The notes beneath the pieces were generated by a model, which saw only the letters and a list, made by a program, of their open reading frames with translations, did no database searches and was not told the DNA's origin. The translations under genes were made by a program, and so were the position numbers. Shown piece by piece: positions 34,429 to 43,190 of a stretch of DNA of 64,000 bases (its first letter is position 1; each line of letters opens with the position of its first letter). The DNA is from Pelovirga terrestris (GTDB lineage: Bacteria > Desulfobacterota > Desulfuromonadia > Desulfuromonadales > Geopsychrobacteraceae), in contig NZ_JACWUN010000006.1 of NCBI RefSeq assembly GCF_014773365.1, positions 1-64,000 on the forward strand. Direction: 5' to 3'.

Positions 34429-35439
34429 ATGACAATGATATTAGAAGAATGGGGCTGGGCGACAGATTTTGCGGAAGCTTTTGCCCCCTTTAATGACGGT
34501 CGTCATCTGCCGGCACGGGTGATTCGCGGGGAGAAAAATTATTTTCGGGTACTTTCTCCGGTTGGTGAACTGACTGTCCGCTTTACCGGAAAGATCCGCC
34601 ACCACGCCGGTGGTCGTCCGGATCTACCGGTCGTCGGTGACTGGGTGGTAGTTGCTCCTCAAGGGCAGGAGCGAGGCACCATCGTTGCCCAGCTTCCGCG
34701 CCGCAATTCCTTTTCGCGCAATCTGTCTGGTCGACGTAAAGGCAAGGAGCAGCGGGCCGAGGAGCAGGTGATCGCCGCCAATGTTGATCTGGTGATCATT
34801 GTCAGCGGTCTCGATCAGGATTTCAATCTGCGCCGGATTGAGCGTTATCTGACCCTGGTCAGCAGCAGCGGCGCTGCCGCGGTGTTGATTCTCAACAAAG
34901 CTGACCTGTGCCCTGACCCTGCAGTTTGTGTTAAAGAGGTCAAAAATGTTGCCGGCACAACTCCGGTAGTTGTTTGCTCGGCGTTGGAACCGCTGCAGCT
35001 ATTGCCCCTGCAGCAGTATCTGAAACCGGGCCAAACCGTGGCATTCCTCGGTTCCTCCGGGGTAGGCAAGTCAACGATCGTCAATGGGCTACTCGGCGAG
35101 GATCGCCAGAAAATCGCGGCGGTCAGCAGTTCCGACGGTAAAGGACGTCACACCACCACCCATCGTGAACTGTTTCTGCTGCCACAAGGGGGGGTTTTAA
35201 TGGATAATCCCGGCATGCGCGAATTGCATCTGTGGGGGGAGAGTGCCGACCTGGAGGAGTCGTTTGCCGACATTCTCACCCTGGCGCAAAAGTGCCGCTT
35301 TCGCAATTGCAGCCATGACCATGAGCCGGGCTGCGCCGTGCAACAGGCGGCAGTTGCGGGAACCCTCGACAGCGATCGCCTGGCCAGTTATCTCAAGCTG
35401 AAAAATGAACTCCATGCCCTGGGTCGAGGTAGAAAGTAA
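34429..35439 (+). CDS. rsgA: Ribosome small-subunit-dependent GTPase A
   Basis: A 336-residue circularly permuted GTPase acting late in 30S assembly. Order of motifs: OB-fold N-terminus, G4 LNKAD, then G1 GSSGVGKST, G3 DNPGMREL (D-x-P-G) and the C-terminal zinc knuckle built from C-R-F-R-N-C-S-H and a later Cys. These are the RsgA/YjeQ hallmarks. A second ATG two codons in is also possible. It follows rsmE by 84 bases; both act on the small subunit. Confidence 0.94.
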   Translation: MTMILEEWGWATDFAEAFAPFNDGRHLPARVIRGEKNYFRVLSPVGELTVRFTGKIRHHAGGRPDLPVVGDWVVVAPQGQERGTIVAQLPRRNSFSRNLSGRRKGKEQRAEEQVIAANVDLVIIVSGLDQDFNLRRIERYLTLVSSSGAAAVLILNKADLCPDPAVCVKEVKNVAGTTPVVVCSALEPLQLLPLQQYLKPGQTVAFLGSSGVGKSTIVNGLLGEDRQKIAAVSSSDGKGRHTTTHRELFLLPQGGVLMDNPGMRELHLWGESADLEESFADILTLAQKCRFRNCSHDHEPGCAVQQAAVAGTLDSDRLASYLKLKNELHALGRGRK

Positions 35440-35459
35440 ACCCGTCAGCCGCCGGCTTT

Positions 35460-35765
35460 TCAGGTAGCGGATCGCTTTTCTTCAACGCTGCGGATTTTGT
35501 CCTGCATGCTCTGCTCCCGATCGATACGTGTCCCCAGCCTGATGGTGGTGCTGATGCGCGGGGCACCTGCGGCATGAATATCTTCATGACAGCGCTTGAT
35601 CGCGGCGAACACCTGATCAAAATCTCCCTCAATATTCGTGCCGTAGGCGTGCAGATTGATTGTTAGTCCGGCGTCTTCGAGGATTTTCTGACAGCGCGCG
35701 ATATAGCTGGAAACGGACACCCCCACCCCCAGGGGGACGACACAGAGATCGACGATCACCTTCAT
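35460..35765 (-). CDS. MTH1187/YkoF-like thiamine-binding family protein
   Basis: A 101-residue protein of the MTH1187 (DUF77) family: it opens MKVIVDLCVVPLGVGVSVS and continues with the conserved IARCQKILEDAGL and HAYGTNIEGDFDQVF. Family members form ferredoxin-like tetramers, and some bind thiamine or hydroxymethylpyrimidine. AAAGGAG lies 9 bases before the ATG at 35765; the longer frame upstream has no family match. The C-terminal 20 residues are charged and variable. Confidence 0.85.
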   Translation of the reverse strand: MKVIVDLCVVPLGVGVSVSSYIARCQKILEDAGLTINLHAYGTNIEGDFDQVFAAIKRCHEDIHAAGAPRISTTIRLGTRIDREQSMQDKIRSVEEKRSAT

Positions 35766-35986
35766 GATATTGGGCTCCTTTGTCTGGTCGGGTTGGTATT
35801 CTGGTACCGGTAGTATAGCTCTCCCTTGACGTGCCGGCCAGCACTTGGTGGGGCACAATACGGCATTAAGACTCCGAAAATCTCCCATCAGAAAGAATAA
35901 TCTGTTATATTCATCGGTTCATGGCAGACTTAAATCGTAGCAAAGTCATCGTTCGTCAACCCTGACACAGAAAAAAAGAGGTAGCA

Positions 35987-37027
35987 ATGCAGAATTGGGG
36001 ACAAGGTCCTTCCGGGGAAGACCTGGAGAAAAAGGTCATCGACATGACCAATCGCTTTAAAGAAAAAATGCAACTGGATCCCAAAAAGAGTATGCGGCCG
36101 ATTATCCTTATTGTGGCCGTGCTGGTGATCATTATTGGTGTTTACAGCAGTATGTACGAAGTTAATACCGAAGAAACCGGTGTGGTGCTGCGGTTTGGCA
36201 AATTTGCCACCTTCTCCGAGCCGGGCCTGCACTTCAAGGTGCCTTTCGGCATCGATCAGGTTTTTCTGGTACCGACCGGGCGAGTGCTGAAAGAAGAATT
36301 CGGCTTCCGGTCTGCAGGATCGGGTGTTCGTCCCACCCTTTCCACGCGCGGCCTGGAGGAAGAATCTCTGACCCTGACCGGTGACTTGAACGTCAGTGAC
36401 ATCAAGTGGATTGTTCAGTACCAGATTCGTGACCCCTATAAGTATGTCTTTAAAATCCACGATCCTGTCGGCACGATCCGCGATGTTTCCGAAGCCATGG
36501 TGCGCCGGGCGGTGGGTAACGCCAATGTAACCGAAGTTCTGACCACGGAACGGGTGTCACTGGCGCTGAAGGTTGAGGAGACCCTGCAGGAAACCCTCGA
36601 TAATTACGATATCGGCGTACAGATTGTCACCGTCCGCTTTCAGGATGTCACGCCGCCCGATCCGGTCAAGGGTGCCTTCAACGAGGTCAACGAATCCGAG
36701 CAGCAAAAGGAAAGTCTGATCCTGCAGGCGCGCGCCCAGTTCAACCAGGAAGTTCCGCGCGCCCGTGGTGAAGCCCAGAGAGCGTTGCAGGAAGCCGAAG
36801 GTTATGCCGTAGAGCGGGTTAATCGCGCCCGCGGTGAAACCAATCGGTTCCTGTCCCTGCTCACCGAATATAAACGCGCGCCCGAGGTGACCCGTCAGCG
36901 GATTTTTATCGAAACCATGGAGCAGGTCCTGCCCCAGCTCGATGAAACCTACATCATGGATGATATTAACGGTGGCGCACTACCTTTGCTGCCCCTGCGC
37001 AAAATCACGGAAGGAGCCGCCCGATGA
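35987..37027 (+). CDS. hflK: FtsH protease regulator HflK
   Basis: A 346-residue SPFH/band-7 membrane protein. The N-terminus is a short glycine-containing cytoplasmic segment (NWGQGPSGEDLEKK), followed by one membrane helix (about 37-55) and the SPFH domain with EETGVVLRFGKF and PGLHFKVPFG. The coiled coil contains ARGEAQRALQEAEGYAVERVNRARGET, typical of HflK. With HflC it forms a periplasmic cage around FtsH. AAAGAGG lies before the ATG, and hflC starts within its stop codon. Confidence 0.95.
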   Translation: MQNWGQGPSGEDLEKKVIDMTNRFKEKMQLDPKKSMRPIILIVAVLVIIIGVYSSMYEVNTEETGVVLRFGKFATFSEPGLHFKVPFGIDQVFLVPTGRVLKEEFGFRSAGSGVRPTLSTRGLEEESLTLTGDLNVSDIKWIVQYQIRDPYKYVFKIHDPVGTIRDVSEAMVRRAVGNANVTEVLTTERVSLALKVEETLQETLDNYDIGVQIVTVRFQDVTPPDPVKGAFNEVNESEQQKESLILQARAQFNQEVPRARGEAQRALQEAEGYAVERVNRARGETNRFLSLLTEYKRAPEVTRQRIFIETMEQVLPQLDETYIMDDINGGALPLLPLRKITEGAAR

Positions 37028-37956
37028 AAAACGGATTATTGGTTGTTATTATTCTGGCGGCTGTTCTTGTCGGCCAGGACGCATTTTATACAGTGAACGA
37101 AGCCGAACAGGTGGTCATTACCCAGTTCGGCGATCCGGTACGTACTGTTACTGACTCGGGGCTGAACTTTAAACTCCCCTTTGTCCAGAACGTCAACCGT
37201 TTTGAAAAACGCATCCTCAAGTGGGATGGTGATCCCAATCAGATTCCGACCAAGGATATGCGTTTTATCTGGGTGAATACCACCGCCCGTTGGCGGATTA
37301 CCGATCCGCTGGTTTTTTACCGAACCGTTTTCAATATCCAGGGGGGCTTGAGTCGCCTCGACAATATCCTCGATTCAGTGGTGCGTGACGCGGTCTCCAG
37401 TCACTTGCTGGCCGAACTGGTGCGCGGCAGTGATTACAAGGCTGACGCAGGTGAAGCCTTTGAGGTAGATGGTAAAGAGATCGGGGCGGATGAAATGATC
37501 GGTCGCGAAACCATTATCCGTGATGTGCTCTCCCGCGCCAGTTCCAGTACCCCGGCTTACGGGATTGAACTGGTCGATATCCAGATCAAACGCATCAACT
37601 ACGTGGAGCAGGTACGTGAGCGGGTCTATGAACGGATGATCAACGAGCGTAAACAGGTTGCGGCTCGCTATCGGTCGGAAGGTGAAGGGGAAAAGGCCAA
37701 TATTCTAGGCGAAATGGATCTGCAACTGCAGCAGATCCGCTCCGAAGCGCACCGCAAGGTTCTGGAAACTCGCGGTAACGCCGATGCTCAGGCCGCCGCA
37801 ATTTATGCTGATGCTTACAATCAGGACAAAGAGCTCTATGCCTTTTTACGGACGATGGAATCCTACCAGAAAACCCTGACCAAAAATGGCAAACTGGTGA
37901 TCTCCGCAGATTCCGACTATTATAAATACCTGCGCACGCGCGATGCCGGATTTTAG
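37024..37956 (+). CDS. hflC: FtsH protease regulator HflC
   Basis: A 310-residue partner of HflK. A membrane helix at residues 3-20 leads directly into the SPFH domain (TVNEAEQVVITQFGDPVR and SGLNFKLPFVQNV). The C-terminal helix has RSEGEGEKANILGEMD and ADAQAAAIYADAYNQD, as in HflC. A 4-base overlap couples it to hflK. A terminator follows. Confidence 0.95.
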   Translation: MKNGLLVVIILAAVLVGQDAFYTVNEAEQVVITQFGDPVRTVTDSGLNFKLPFVQNVNRFEKRILKWDGDPNQIPTKDMRFIWVNTTARWRITDPLVFYRTVFNIQGGLSRLDNILDSVVRDAVSSHLLAELVRGSDYKADAGEAFEVDGKEIGADEMIGRETIIRDVLSRASSSTPAYGIELVDIQIKRINYVEQVRERVYERMINERKQVAARYRSEGEGEKANILGEMDLQLQQIRSEAHRKVLETRGNADAQAAAIYADAYNQDKELYAFLRTMESYQKTLTKNGKLVISADSDYYKYLRTRDAGF

Positions 37957-37982
37957 CCGGTAACATCCGTTACAACACCCTG

Positions 37983-38027
37983 AAACGTCGCCGTATCAGC
38001 CTTTGCTGGTCGGTGGCGTTTTTTTTT
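37983..38027 (+). terminator. Intrinsic terminator of hflK-hflC
   Basis: AAACGTCGCC (37983-37992) pairs with GGTGGCGTTT (38012-38021) with two G-T pairs, followed by an eight- or nine-base T run. Confidence 0.88.
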
Positions 38028-38100
38028 GAAAGGTCGCCATCCTGGGGTTACACAAGATCACAAGAAATCATCTGACTAATTACAGAGTTGAGTAAATTCC

Positions 38101-39036
38101 ATGGCTAAAATGATCGTCACCACCACCGAAGCCGGTTTATCGCTGGAAGATTTTCTCCAGCAGCGGGTTGCGGCGGCTCCAGCAGCTTATCTACGCAAGC
38201 TGGTGAAAGATGGAAAAATCTGCCGCAGTGAGGATACCGCTGGTGCATTAGTTGCTGGCGAGCACATCATCCTGCCAGACAGTCGCCGCCTCGTCGATTT
38301 ACTGACACTAAGCGAAAAGATGTCGGTAACGGTTCTGTACGAAAGCGAGCATCTGCTCATTCTCGATAAGCCATCGGGATTGGCGACTCATGCCGGACAG
38401 GGGCATGAAGAGGATAATTTGACGGCGCGAGTGGCAGGCTTGCTCCATCGGCGCGGAGAACCCTTCGTGGCGGCACCGATTCAACGCCTTGACCGTGAAA
38501 CTTCCGGCGTGGTGCTGTTCGGTAAGGGGAAAAAGAGCTGTTCGGTACTTGGCAAGATGATGATGAACGCACCGGTCAAAAAAACCTATCTGGCGTTGGT
38601 CAAAGGGAACCTTACCACTGCCGGCACCATAACTACTGAGATTCCAGCCAAGGGCAAAAGCAAAACAGCGGTCACCAGTTATCTGGTGCTGGCCGCCAAT
38701 GACAGTGCCTCCCTGCTGCAGATTGAATTAAAGACTGGGCGCCAGCATCAGATTCGCCGCCAGTTTCAGCAAATCGGCCATCCCCTTTTTGGTGATCGCC
38801 GTTACTGCGGCCCCTGCCCCGATAACCTGCCCCGGCTGTTTCTGCACTGCCGGCAGCTGGCATTTGACGATCCCTTCACCAATACCCCTGTGAAAATCAC
38901 ATCACCCGTGCCGCAAAACCTCAGAACTTTTCTAGAGGATTTGAATGTTGAACTCCATCGTTGCAATCGTCATTTCGGCGTCGAAGGCAACTATCCCTGC
39001 GTCAGTTTAAACCTAAACAAGGACGTTATCCAGTAA
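38101..39036 (+). CDS. RluA-family pseudouridine synthase
   Basis: A 311-residue RNA pseudouridine synthase. An S4-like N-terminal region (LEDFLQQRV, AYLRKLVKDGKICR) precedes the catalytic domain. The catalytic aspartate is D131 in QRLDRETSG; the usual preceding His of HRLD is Gln here. LKTGRQHQIRRQFQQIGHPLFGDRRY is the second family signature. The C-terminal 30 residues after the fold (LHRCNRHFGVEGNYPC...) are unusual. Target rRNA or tRNA site cannot be set. Confidence 0.9.
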   Translation: MAKMIVTTTEAGLSLEDFLQQRVAAAPAAYLRKLVKDGKICRSEDTAGALVAGEHIILPDSRRLVDLLTLSEKMSVTVLYESEHLLILDKPSGLATHAGQGHEEDNLTARVAGLLHRRGEPFVAAPIQRLDRETSGVVLFGKGKKSCSVLGKMMMNAPVKKTYLALVKGNLTTAGTITTEIPAKGKSKTAVTSYLVLAANDSASLLQIELKTGRQHQIRRQFQQIGHPLFGDRRYCGPCPDNLPRLFLHCRQLAFDDPFTNTPVKITSPVPQNLRTFLEDLNVELHRCNRHFGVEGNYPCVSLNLNKDVIQ

Positions 39037-39096
39037 ATCGCTTTGATCCTTGGGACACCGGGGGCAAAGAAGCCAATCTGAGCGGAACTGGATCTT

Positions 39097-40626
39097 TCAT
39101 CCTGTTTTTCGATCCAGCCCCCGATACTGAATCGCTTCACTTAAGTGTATCCGGCCGATCTGGTCGCTGCCGGCCAGATCGGCGATGGTGCGCGCGAGCT
39201 TGAGGATACGGGTGTAACTGCGGGCTGACAGACCGAGCTTGTCGGTAACCTGTTCCAACAGGGCGTCGCCATGCGCGTCGAGTTTACAGAAGCGGCGGAT
39301 ATGGCGCGCCTGCATCTGGCTGTTGGCGTGGAGGCCGAAGGGAGCAAGACGCCGGCGCTGGCGATCGCGGGCCTGGTTGACGCGTTCACGGATGGCGCCA
39401 CTTGCTTCACCGGCGGCAACATCGGTGAGATCCTTGTGGGTGACACGAGGCACCTCGACGTGAAGATCGATGCGGTCGAGCAACGGGCCGGAGAGTTTGC
39501 TGCGGTAACGCTGCAGTAGCGGCGGGGTGCAGGTGCAGTCGTGCACCGTGTCTCCCAAAAAGCCGCAGGGGCAGGGGTTCATGGCAGCAACGAGCATAAA
39601 GTCGGCCGGATAGGTCAGGCTCAACGCCGCGCGACTGATACTGACCTGGCCGTCTTCCAGGGGTTGCCGCAACATCTCCAGCACGTTCTTTTTAAACTCG
39701 GGAAATTCATCGAGAAATAAAATGCCGCGATGGGCCAGGGAGACTTCACCAGGCCGCGGGTACGAGCCTCCACCGATCAGTCCGGCATCGGAAATAGTGT
39801 GATGGGGGGAACGGAACGGGCGCTGACGCACCAGGGCATTGTTGCGCGACAGTAGGCCGGCGACGGAATGAATCTTGGTGGTTTCAAGCGCTTCTTCAAA
39901 AGAAAAATCAGGCAAAATCGTAGGGAGGCGCCGCGCCAGCATGGTTTTGCCGGACCCGGGTGGCCCACTCATCAGGATGTTGTGGGAGCCGGCCGCCGCG
40001 ACTTCAAGGGCGCGCTTGACGTGCTCCTGGCCGCGCACTTCAGCAAAATCCTCAGCGTCAGTGGTTAGTGAGGTTGTCAACGTAGCTGGAGGCATGGCGA
40101 AGGGGGAGAATTCTTTTTCGCCGTTAATCAGGCAGACAGCTTCAGCCAGATCGCGCACCGGATAGATAGCCGGCCCGGCGACGATGGCCCCTTCCTCGGC
40201 ATTGTCCAGCGCCAGGATCAGCGCTTGATCGCCCCAGTCGCGGGCGACAACGGCAATTGGCAGAACCCCGCGCACCGGCTTGACCTGACCATCAAGGGAC
40301 AGTTCACCAAGGAGGATGAAATTTTTCAGGCGTTCGGCATCGACAATGCCGGTGGCGGCCAGCAGGCCGATGGCAATGGGAAGATCAAAAGCGGCACCGT
40401 CCTTACGGATATCGGCGGGAGCAAGATTGATGGTGATGCGCCGCGCTGGAAACTCGTAACCGGAATTCTTGATAGCTGACTTGACTCGGTCCTTGCTCTC
40501 TTTAACGGCACCTTCGGGCAGGCCGACCGTAGCAAATTGCGGCAACCCCTGAGCGATATCGACTTCAACGGTCACCGGGTAGGCATTAATGCCGATCAGG
40601 GCTCCGGATGTAACTTTAGCGAGCAT
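39097..40626 (-). CDS. comM: YifB/ComM family Mg-chelatase-like AAA+ ATPase
   Basis: A 509-residue protein with an N-terminal Lon-like fold (KVTSGALIGINAYPVTVEVDI to about residue 165), a AAA+ module with Walker A GPPGSGKTM, Walker B GILFLDEFPEF and sensor segment VAAMNPCPCG, and a C-terminal Mg_chelatase_C domain (LSARSYTRILKLARTIADL). ComM homologues are hexameric helicases that promote branch migration during natural transformation. The zinc-like C-P-C-G plus later C-x-C residues are conserved in the family. No competence genes are nearby. Confidence 0.92.
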   Translation of the reverse strand: MLAKVTSGALIGINAYPVTVEVDIAQGLPQFATVGLPEGAVKESKDRVKSAIKNSGYEFPARRITINLAPADIRKDGAAFDLPIAIGLLAATGIVDAERLKNFILLGELSLDGQVKPVRGVLPIAVVARDWGDQALILALDNAEEGAIVAGPAIYPVRDLAEAVCLINGEKEFSPFAMPPATLTTSLTTDAEDFAEVRGQEHVKRALEVAAAGSHNILMSGPPGSGKTMLARRLPTILPDFSFEEALETTKIHSVAGLLSRNNALVRQRPFRSPHHTISDAGLIGGGSYPRPGEVSLAHRGILFLDEFPEFKKNVLEMLRQPLEDGQVSISRAALSLTYPADFMLVAAMNPCPCGFLGDTVHDCTCTPPLLQRYRSKLSGPLLDRIDLHVEVPRVTHKDLTDVAAGEASGAIRERVNQARDRQRRRLAPFGLHANSQMQARHIRRFCKLDAHGDALLEQVTDKLGLSARSYTRILKLARTIADLAGSDQIGRIHLSEAIQYRGLDRKTG

Positions 40627-40684
40627 GTCCCCCCCCTTCCTGCTCTTATGTCAGACTGTAATAAACGTTCTTGAGCTTTGACAA

Positions 40685-41623
40685 TCAGGACGCTTGATTG
40701 AGTTCGTAGATCAGTTTTTCTGCCATGATAGCAGCAACAGCGCCATCGCCAACAGCAGTGGAAACCTGTTTGAGGACCGAAGTACGGCAGTCGCCGGCGG
40801 CATAGATTCCTGGAACATTGGTAATGGTATCTTCGCCGCAACGGATATAACCATCTTCATCCAGGTGAAGCAGTCCTTTGACAAAATGAGTTGTAGGGGT
40901 AATCCCGATGGCAACAAACATGCCGTTTAGCTCAACCTGACGGCACGAACCGGTTTTCATATCGCACAAAACGGCTCCGGTAAGACCGCTGTTGTCCGAT
41001 ATAAATTTTTCGACTACGGAGTTCCAGACCATTTCGATCTTGTCGTTGGCATAAATACGCTCCTGAAGAATTTTGGTGGCACGCAACTGATCGCGACGAT
41101 GCACCATGTAGACCTTGCTGGCAAAGCGCGTTAAAAATAAAGCTTCTTCTGCGGCTGTGTCGCCACCACCGATCACGGCGATAGGCTGGTTGCGGAAAAA
41201 AGCGCCGTCGCAGGTGGCACAATAGGAGACCCCTTTGCCAACCAGGGCGGCTTCGCCGTCAATTCCCAGTTTACGCGGAATCACTCCGGTAGCGACGATC
41301 ACTGCCTTGCAGGTCATTTCCTTGCCATCAACCAACAGGGTTTTGCTGGCGCCATTGTCAATGATCTTTTCGACGGTGCCGTAAGCGATTTCCAGACCGA
41401 ACTCAACACTGTGCTCCTGAAAACGCATCATCAGTTCCGGTCCTTCGATACCGCCAGGATAACCGGGCCAGTTTTCCACCAAAGTGGTGGTCATCATCTG
41501 GCCACCAAGGATCATTTTTTCGATCATCAGGGATTTTAAACAAGCGCGCGATGCGTAGAGACCGGCAGTCATTCCCGCCGGCCCGCCGCCAATGATAATG
41601 ACATCGTAATCGGTGGTGCTCAT
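40685..41623 (-). CDS. trxB: Thioredoxin-disulfide reductase
   Basis: A 312-residue low-molecular-weight thioredoxin reductase. FAD motif DVIIIGGGPAGMTAGLYASRA, redox motif CATCDG, NADPH motif AVIGGGDTAAEEALFL and the C-terminal FAD segment GIYAAGDCR are all in place. The ATG at 41623 gives the family start; AGGAG lies about 12 bases upstream, somewhat far. It supplies electrons to thioredoxin and so, through CcdA, to periplasmic thiol proteins. Confidence 0.95.
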   Translation of the reverse strand: MSTTDYDVIIIGGGPAGMTAGLYASRACLKSLMIEKMILGGQMMTTTLVENWPGYPGGIEGPELMMRFQEHSVEFGLEIAYGTVEKIIDNGASKTLLVDGKEMTCKAVIVATGVIPRKLGIDGEAALVGKGVSYCATCDGAFFRNQPIAVIGGGDTAAEEALFLTRFASKVYMVHRRDQLRATKILQERIYANDKIEMVWNSVVEKFISDNSGLTGAVLCDMKTGSCRQVELNGMFVAIGITPTTHFVKGLLHLDEDGYIRCGEDTITNVPGIYAAGDCRTSVLKQVSTAVGDGAVAAIMAEKLIYELNQAS

Positions 41624-41783
41624 AATAATCGTTGACTCCTTCAAGCGATGCATTCGTTTAATACCGATGCGAATTCTTGCATAATTATGGTGAAAATGGA
41701 ATAGCTTGCAGCCAGACAATTCCGTTGCGTATGATGTGTTCTGTTCAGCGATGTTGAGATTTTTTATGGTGGGAGGCAGCAGG

Positions 41784-42110
41784 TTGAAATTTATTCGTTT
41801 TATCTTGTGGGTGGTGTTGGCCCTGATACTGGTTGTGATGATCGATCAACTGGCGATAAAACGCCACTTTACCACTCCTGTATTAAAGGAGGTCCAGGTT
41901 TTTTATCGTGATTTTCGTTCGCGGTTACTGACCTTGGGGCGCACCGATGACCGCATCGGCCAGACTATTGAGGTGCAAAAAGATTTTTCTGATGAGGAGG
42001 CTTCGTCGCGCTATATCTATGTTGATGCTGCCGGGGTGTTGCATTTTGCCGACAGCCTCAACCAGGTGCCACCGGCCTATCGTCAGAGTGCGCAGCGTTT
42101 GGCTCCCTAG
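41784..42110 (+). CDS. Small membrane-anchored protein with DUF4124-like tail
   Basis: A 108-residue protein with one N-terminal membrane helix (FILWVVLALILVVMID) and a soluble C-terminal part. The segment YIYVDAAGVLHFADSLNQVP resembles DUF4124-type repeats (W-x-D-x-x-G-x-x-H-F-S-D). The TTG at 41784 is preferred because GGAGG lies 7 bases upstream. Function is unknown; likely periplasm-facing. Confidence 0.65.
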   Translation: MKFIRFILWVVLALILVVMIDQLAIKRHFTTPVLKEVQVFYRDFRSRLLTLGRTDDRIGQTIEVQKDFSDEEASSRYIYVDAAGVLHFADSLNQVPPAYRQSAQRLAP

Positions 42111-42130
42111 TCTGTGCTCACACTTGTTCG

Positions 42131-42916
42131 TTAAGGGGTGCCGTAAATATCGGCGCGCCGATCATGCAGGATCTTGATCTGATCGCGATAGATCTGCATT
42201 TCTGCAACATCACAATCAGCGATCAGCTCGATATCCTCTTCTGCGGCTTCTGCGAGGATCGTTCCCAGTGGCGAGATGATACGGCTGAGGCCACAAAAAT
42301 CCAGCTTTCCCTGCACCCGACAGCAGTTAGCGGCAACGACAAAAAGTTGATTTTCTATCGCCCGGGCACGTAACAGGGTCTGCCAGTGTTCCCCTCGTGG
42401 CTTGGGCCATTCCGCCGGGACGCAGATGATTTCGGCCCCTTCCAGCGCAAGCTTGCGGAAAAGCTCTGGAAAACGCAGATCATAGCAGATGGCAACGCCG
42501 ACTCTGCCCACAGAGGTGTCAACGACGAGGCTCCGACTGCCCGAGCCGAGGTGGCGGTCCTCACCCATGGCGGAAAAAAGGTGGAGCTTGCGATAGCTGC
42601 CGACGACTTTCCCATGATCAATGACATAGGCGGTATTGTAGATTTTTCCAGCGCTCAACTCCGGCAGGCTGCCGACACTGACCAACCCCAGTTCTGCGCA
42701 TAGTTGTTGCAAATCTGTGACAATCTCGGGGGTGTGTTGGGCCAGGGTGGGTAGGTGGCGGTAGTCGTAGCCGGTGCTCCACATCTCAGGCAGGACGGCT
42801 AGCTGACCATTGGCAGCAGCGACCCGCCGCAGAGCGGCAGCGACCTGTTTGCGGTTGCTGTCGATGTTTCCCAGAGCAATGTTGAACTGAATGGCGGCAC
42901 AGCGCAGTTGTTTCAT
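42131..42916 (-). CDS. Nitrilase-superfamily carbon-nitrogen hydrolase (omega-amidase-like)
   Basis: A 261-residue hydrolase with the Glu-Lys-Cys triad: E in VLPEMWSTGYD, K in SYRKLHLF and C in AICYDLRFPELFR. The order and spacing, and AEWPKPRGEHWQTLLRARAIENQ near the C-terminal side, fit the Nit2/omega-amidase branch (deamination of 2-oxoglutaramate or similar amides) rather than true nitrilases. It is divergent from the Mrp operon. Substrate is inferred from family only. Confidence 0.88.
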   Translation of the reverse strand: MKQLRCAAIQFNIALGNIDSNRKQVAAALRRVAAANGQLAVLPEMWSTGYDYRHLPTLAQHTPEIVTDLQQLCAELGLVSVGSLPELSAGKIYNTAYVIDHGKVVGSYRKLHLFSAMGEDRHLGSGSRSLVVDTSVGRVGVAICYDLRFPELFRKLALEGAEIICVPAEWPKPRGEHWQTLLRARAIENQLFVVAANCCRVQGKLDFCGLSRIISPLGTILAEAAEEDIELIADCDVAEMQIYRDQIKILHDRRADIYGTP

Positions 42917-43009
42917 GAAAAGATCTCCCTGGGTCAGATAGAAAAGTGTTTTATTTTCACTGGGGATATCGACAATAAGTAATGCCCCAATTCTCTGTGG
43001 TAATTTGAT

Positions 43010-43035
43010 GAAAACAGCCCATAGAGGCTGTTTTC
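43010..43035. other. Hairpin in the Mrp operon leader region
   Basis: A perfect 10-bp stem GAAAACAGCC (43010-43019) / GGCTGTTTTC (43026-43035) in the 274-base space before mrpA. On the plus strand it is followed by CGCC, so it is not an obvious terminator; it could be a protein or RNA regulatory element or a remnant terminator on the other strand. Confidence 0.4.
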
Positions 43036-43190
43036 CGCCACCAGTGTGCCATCGTATAGTAGCGTTTTACAAACAGTGGTTTCGATAATTCTTGCTTTTG
43101 CTCCCCGAATTGAATACCTTTTTGGACGGTATTTTTTATACCATTGAATCGTCTTTGGTAACAAATGCAAAGCCCGAGAAGGATGAACTA

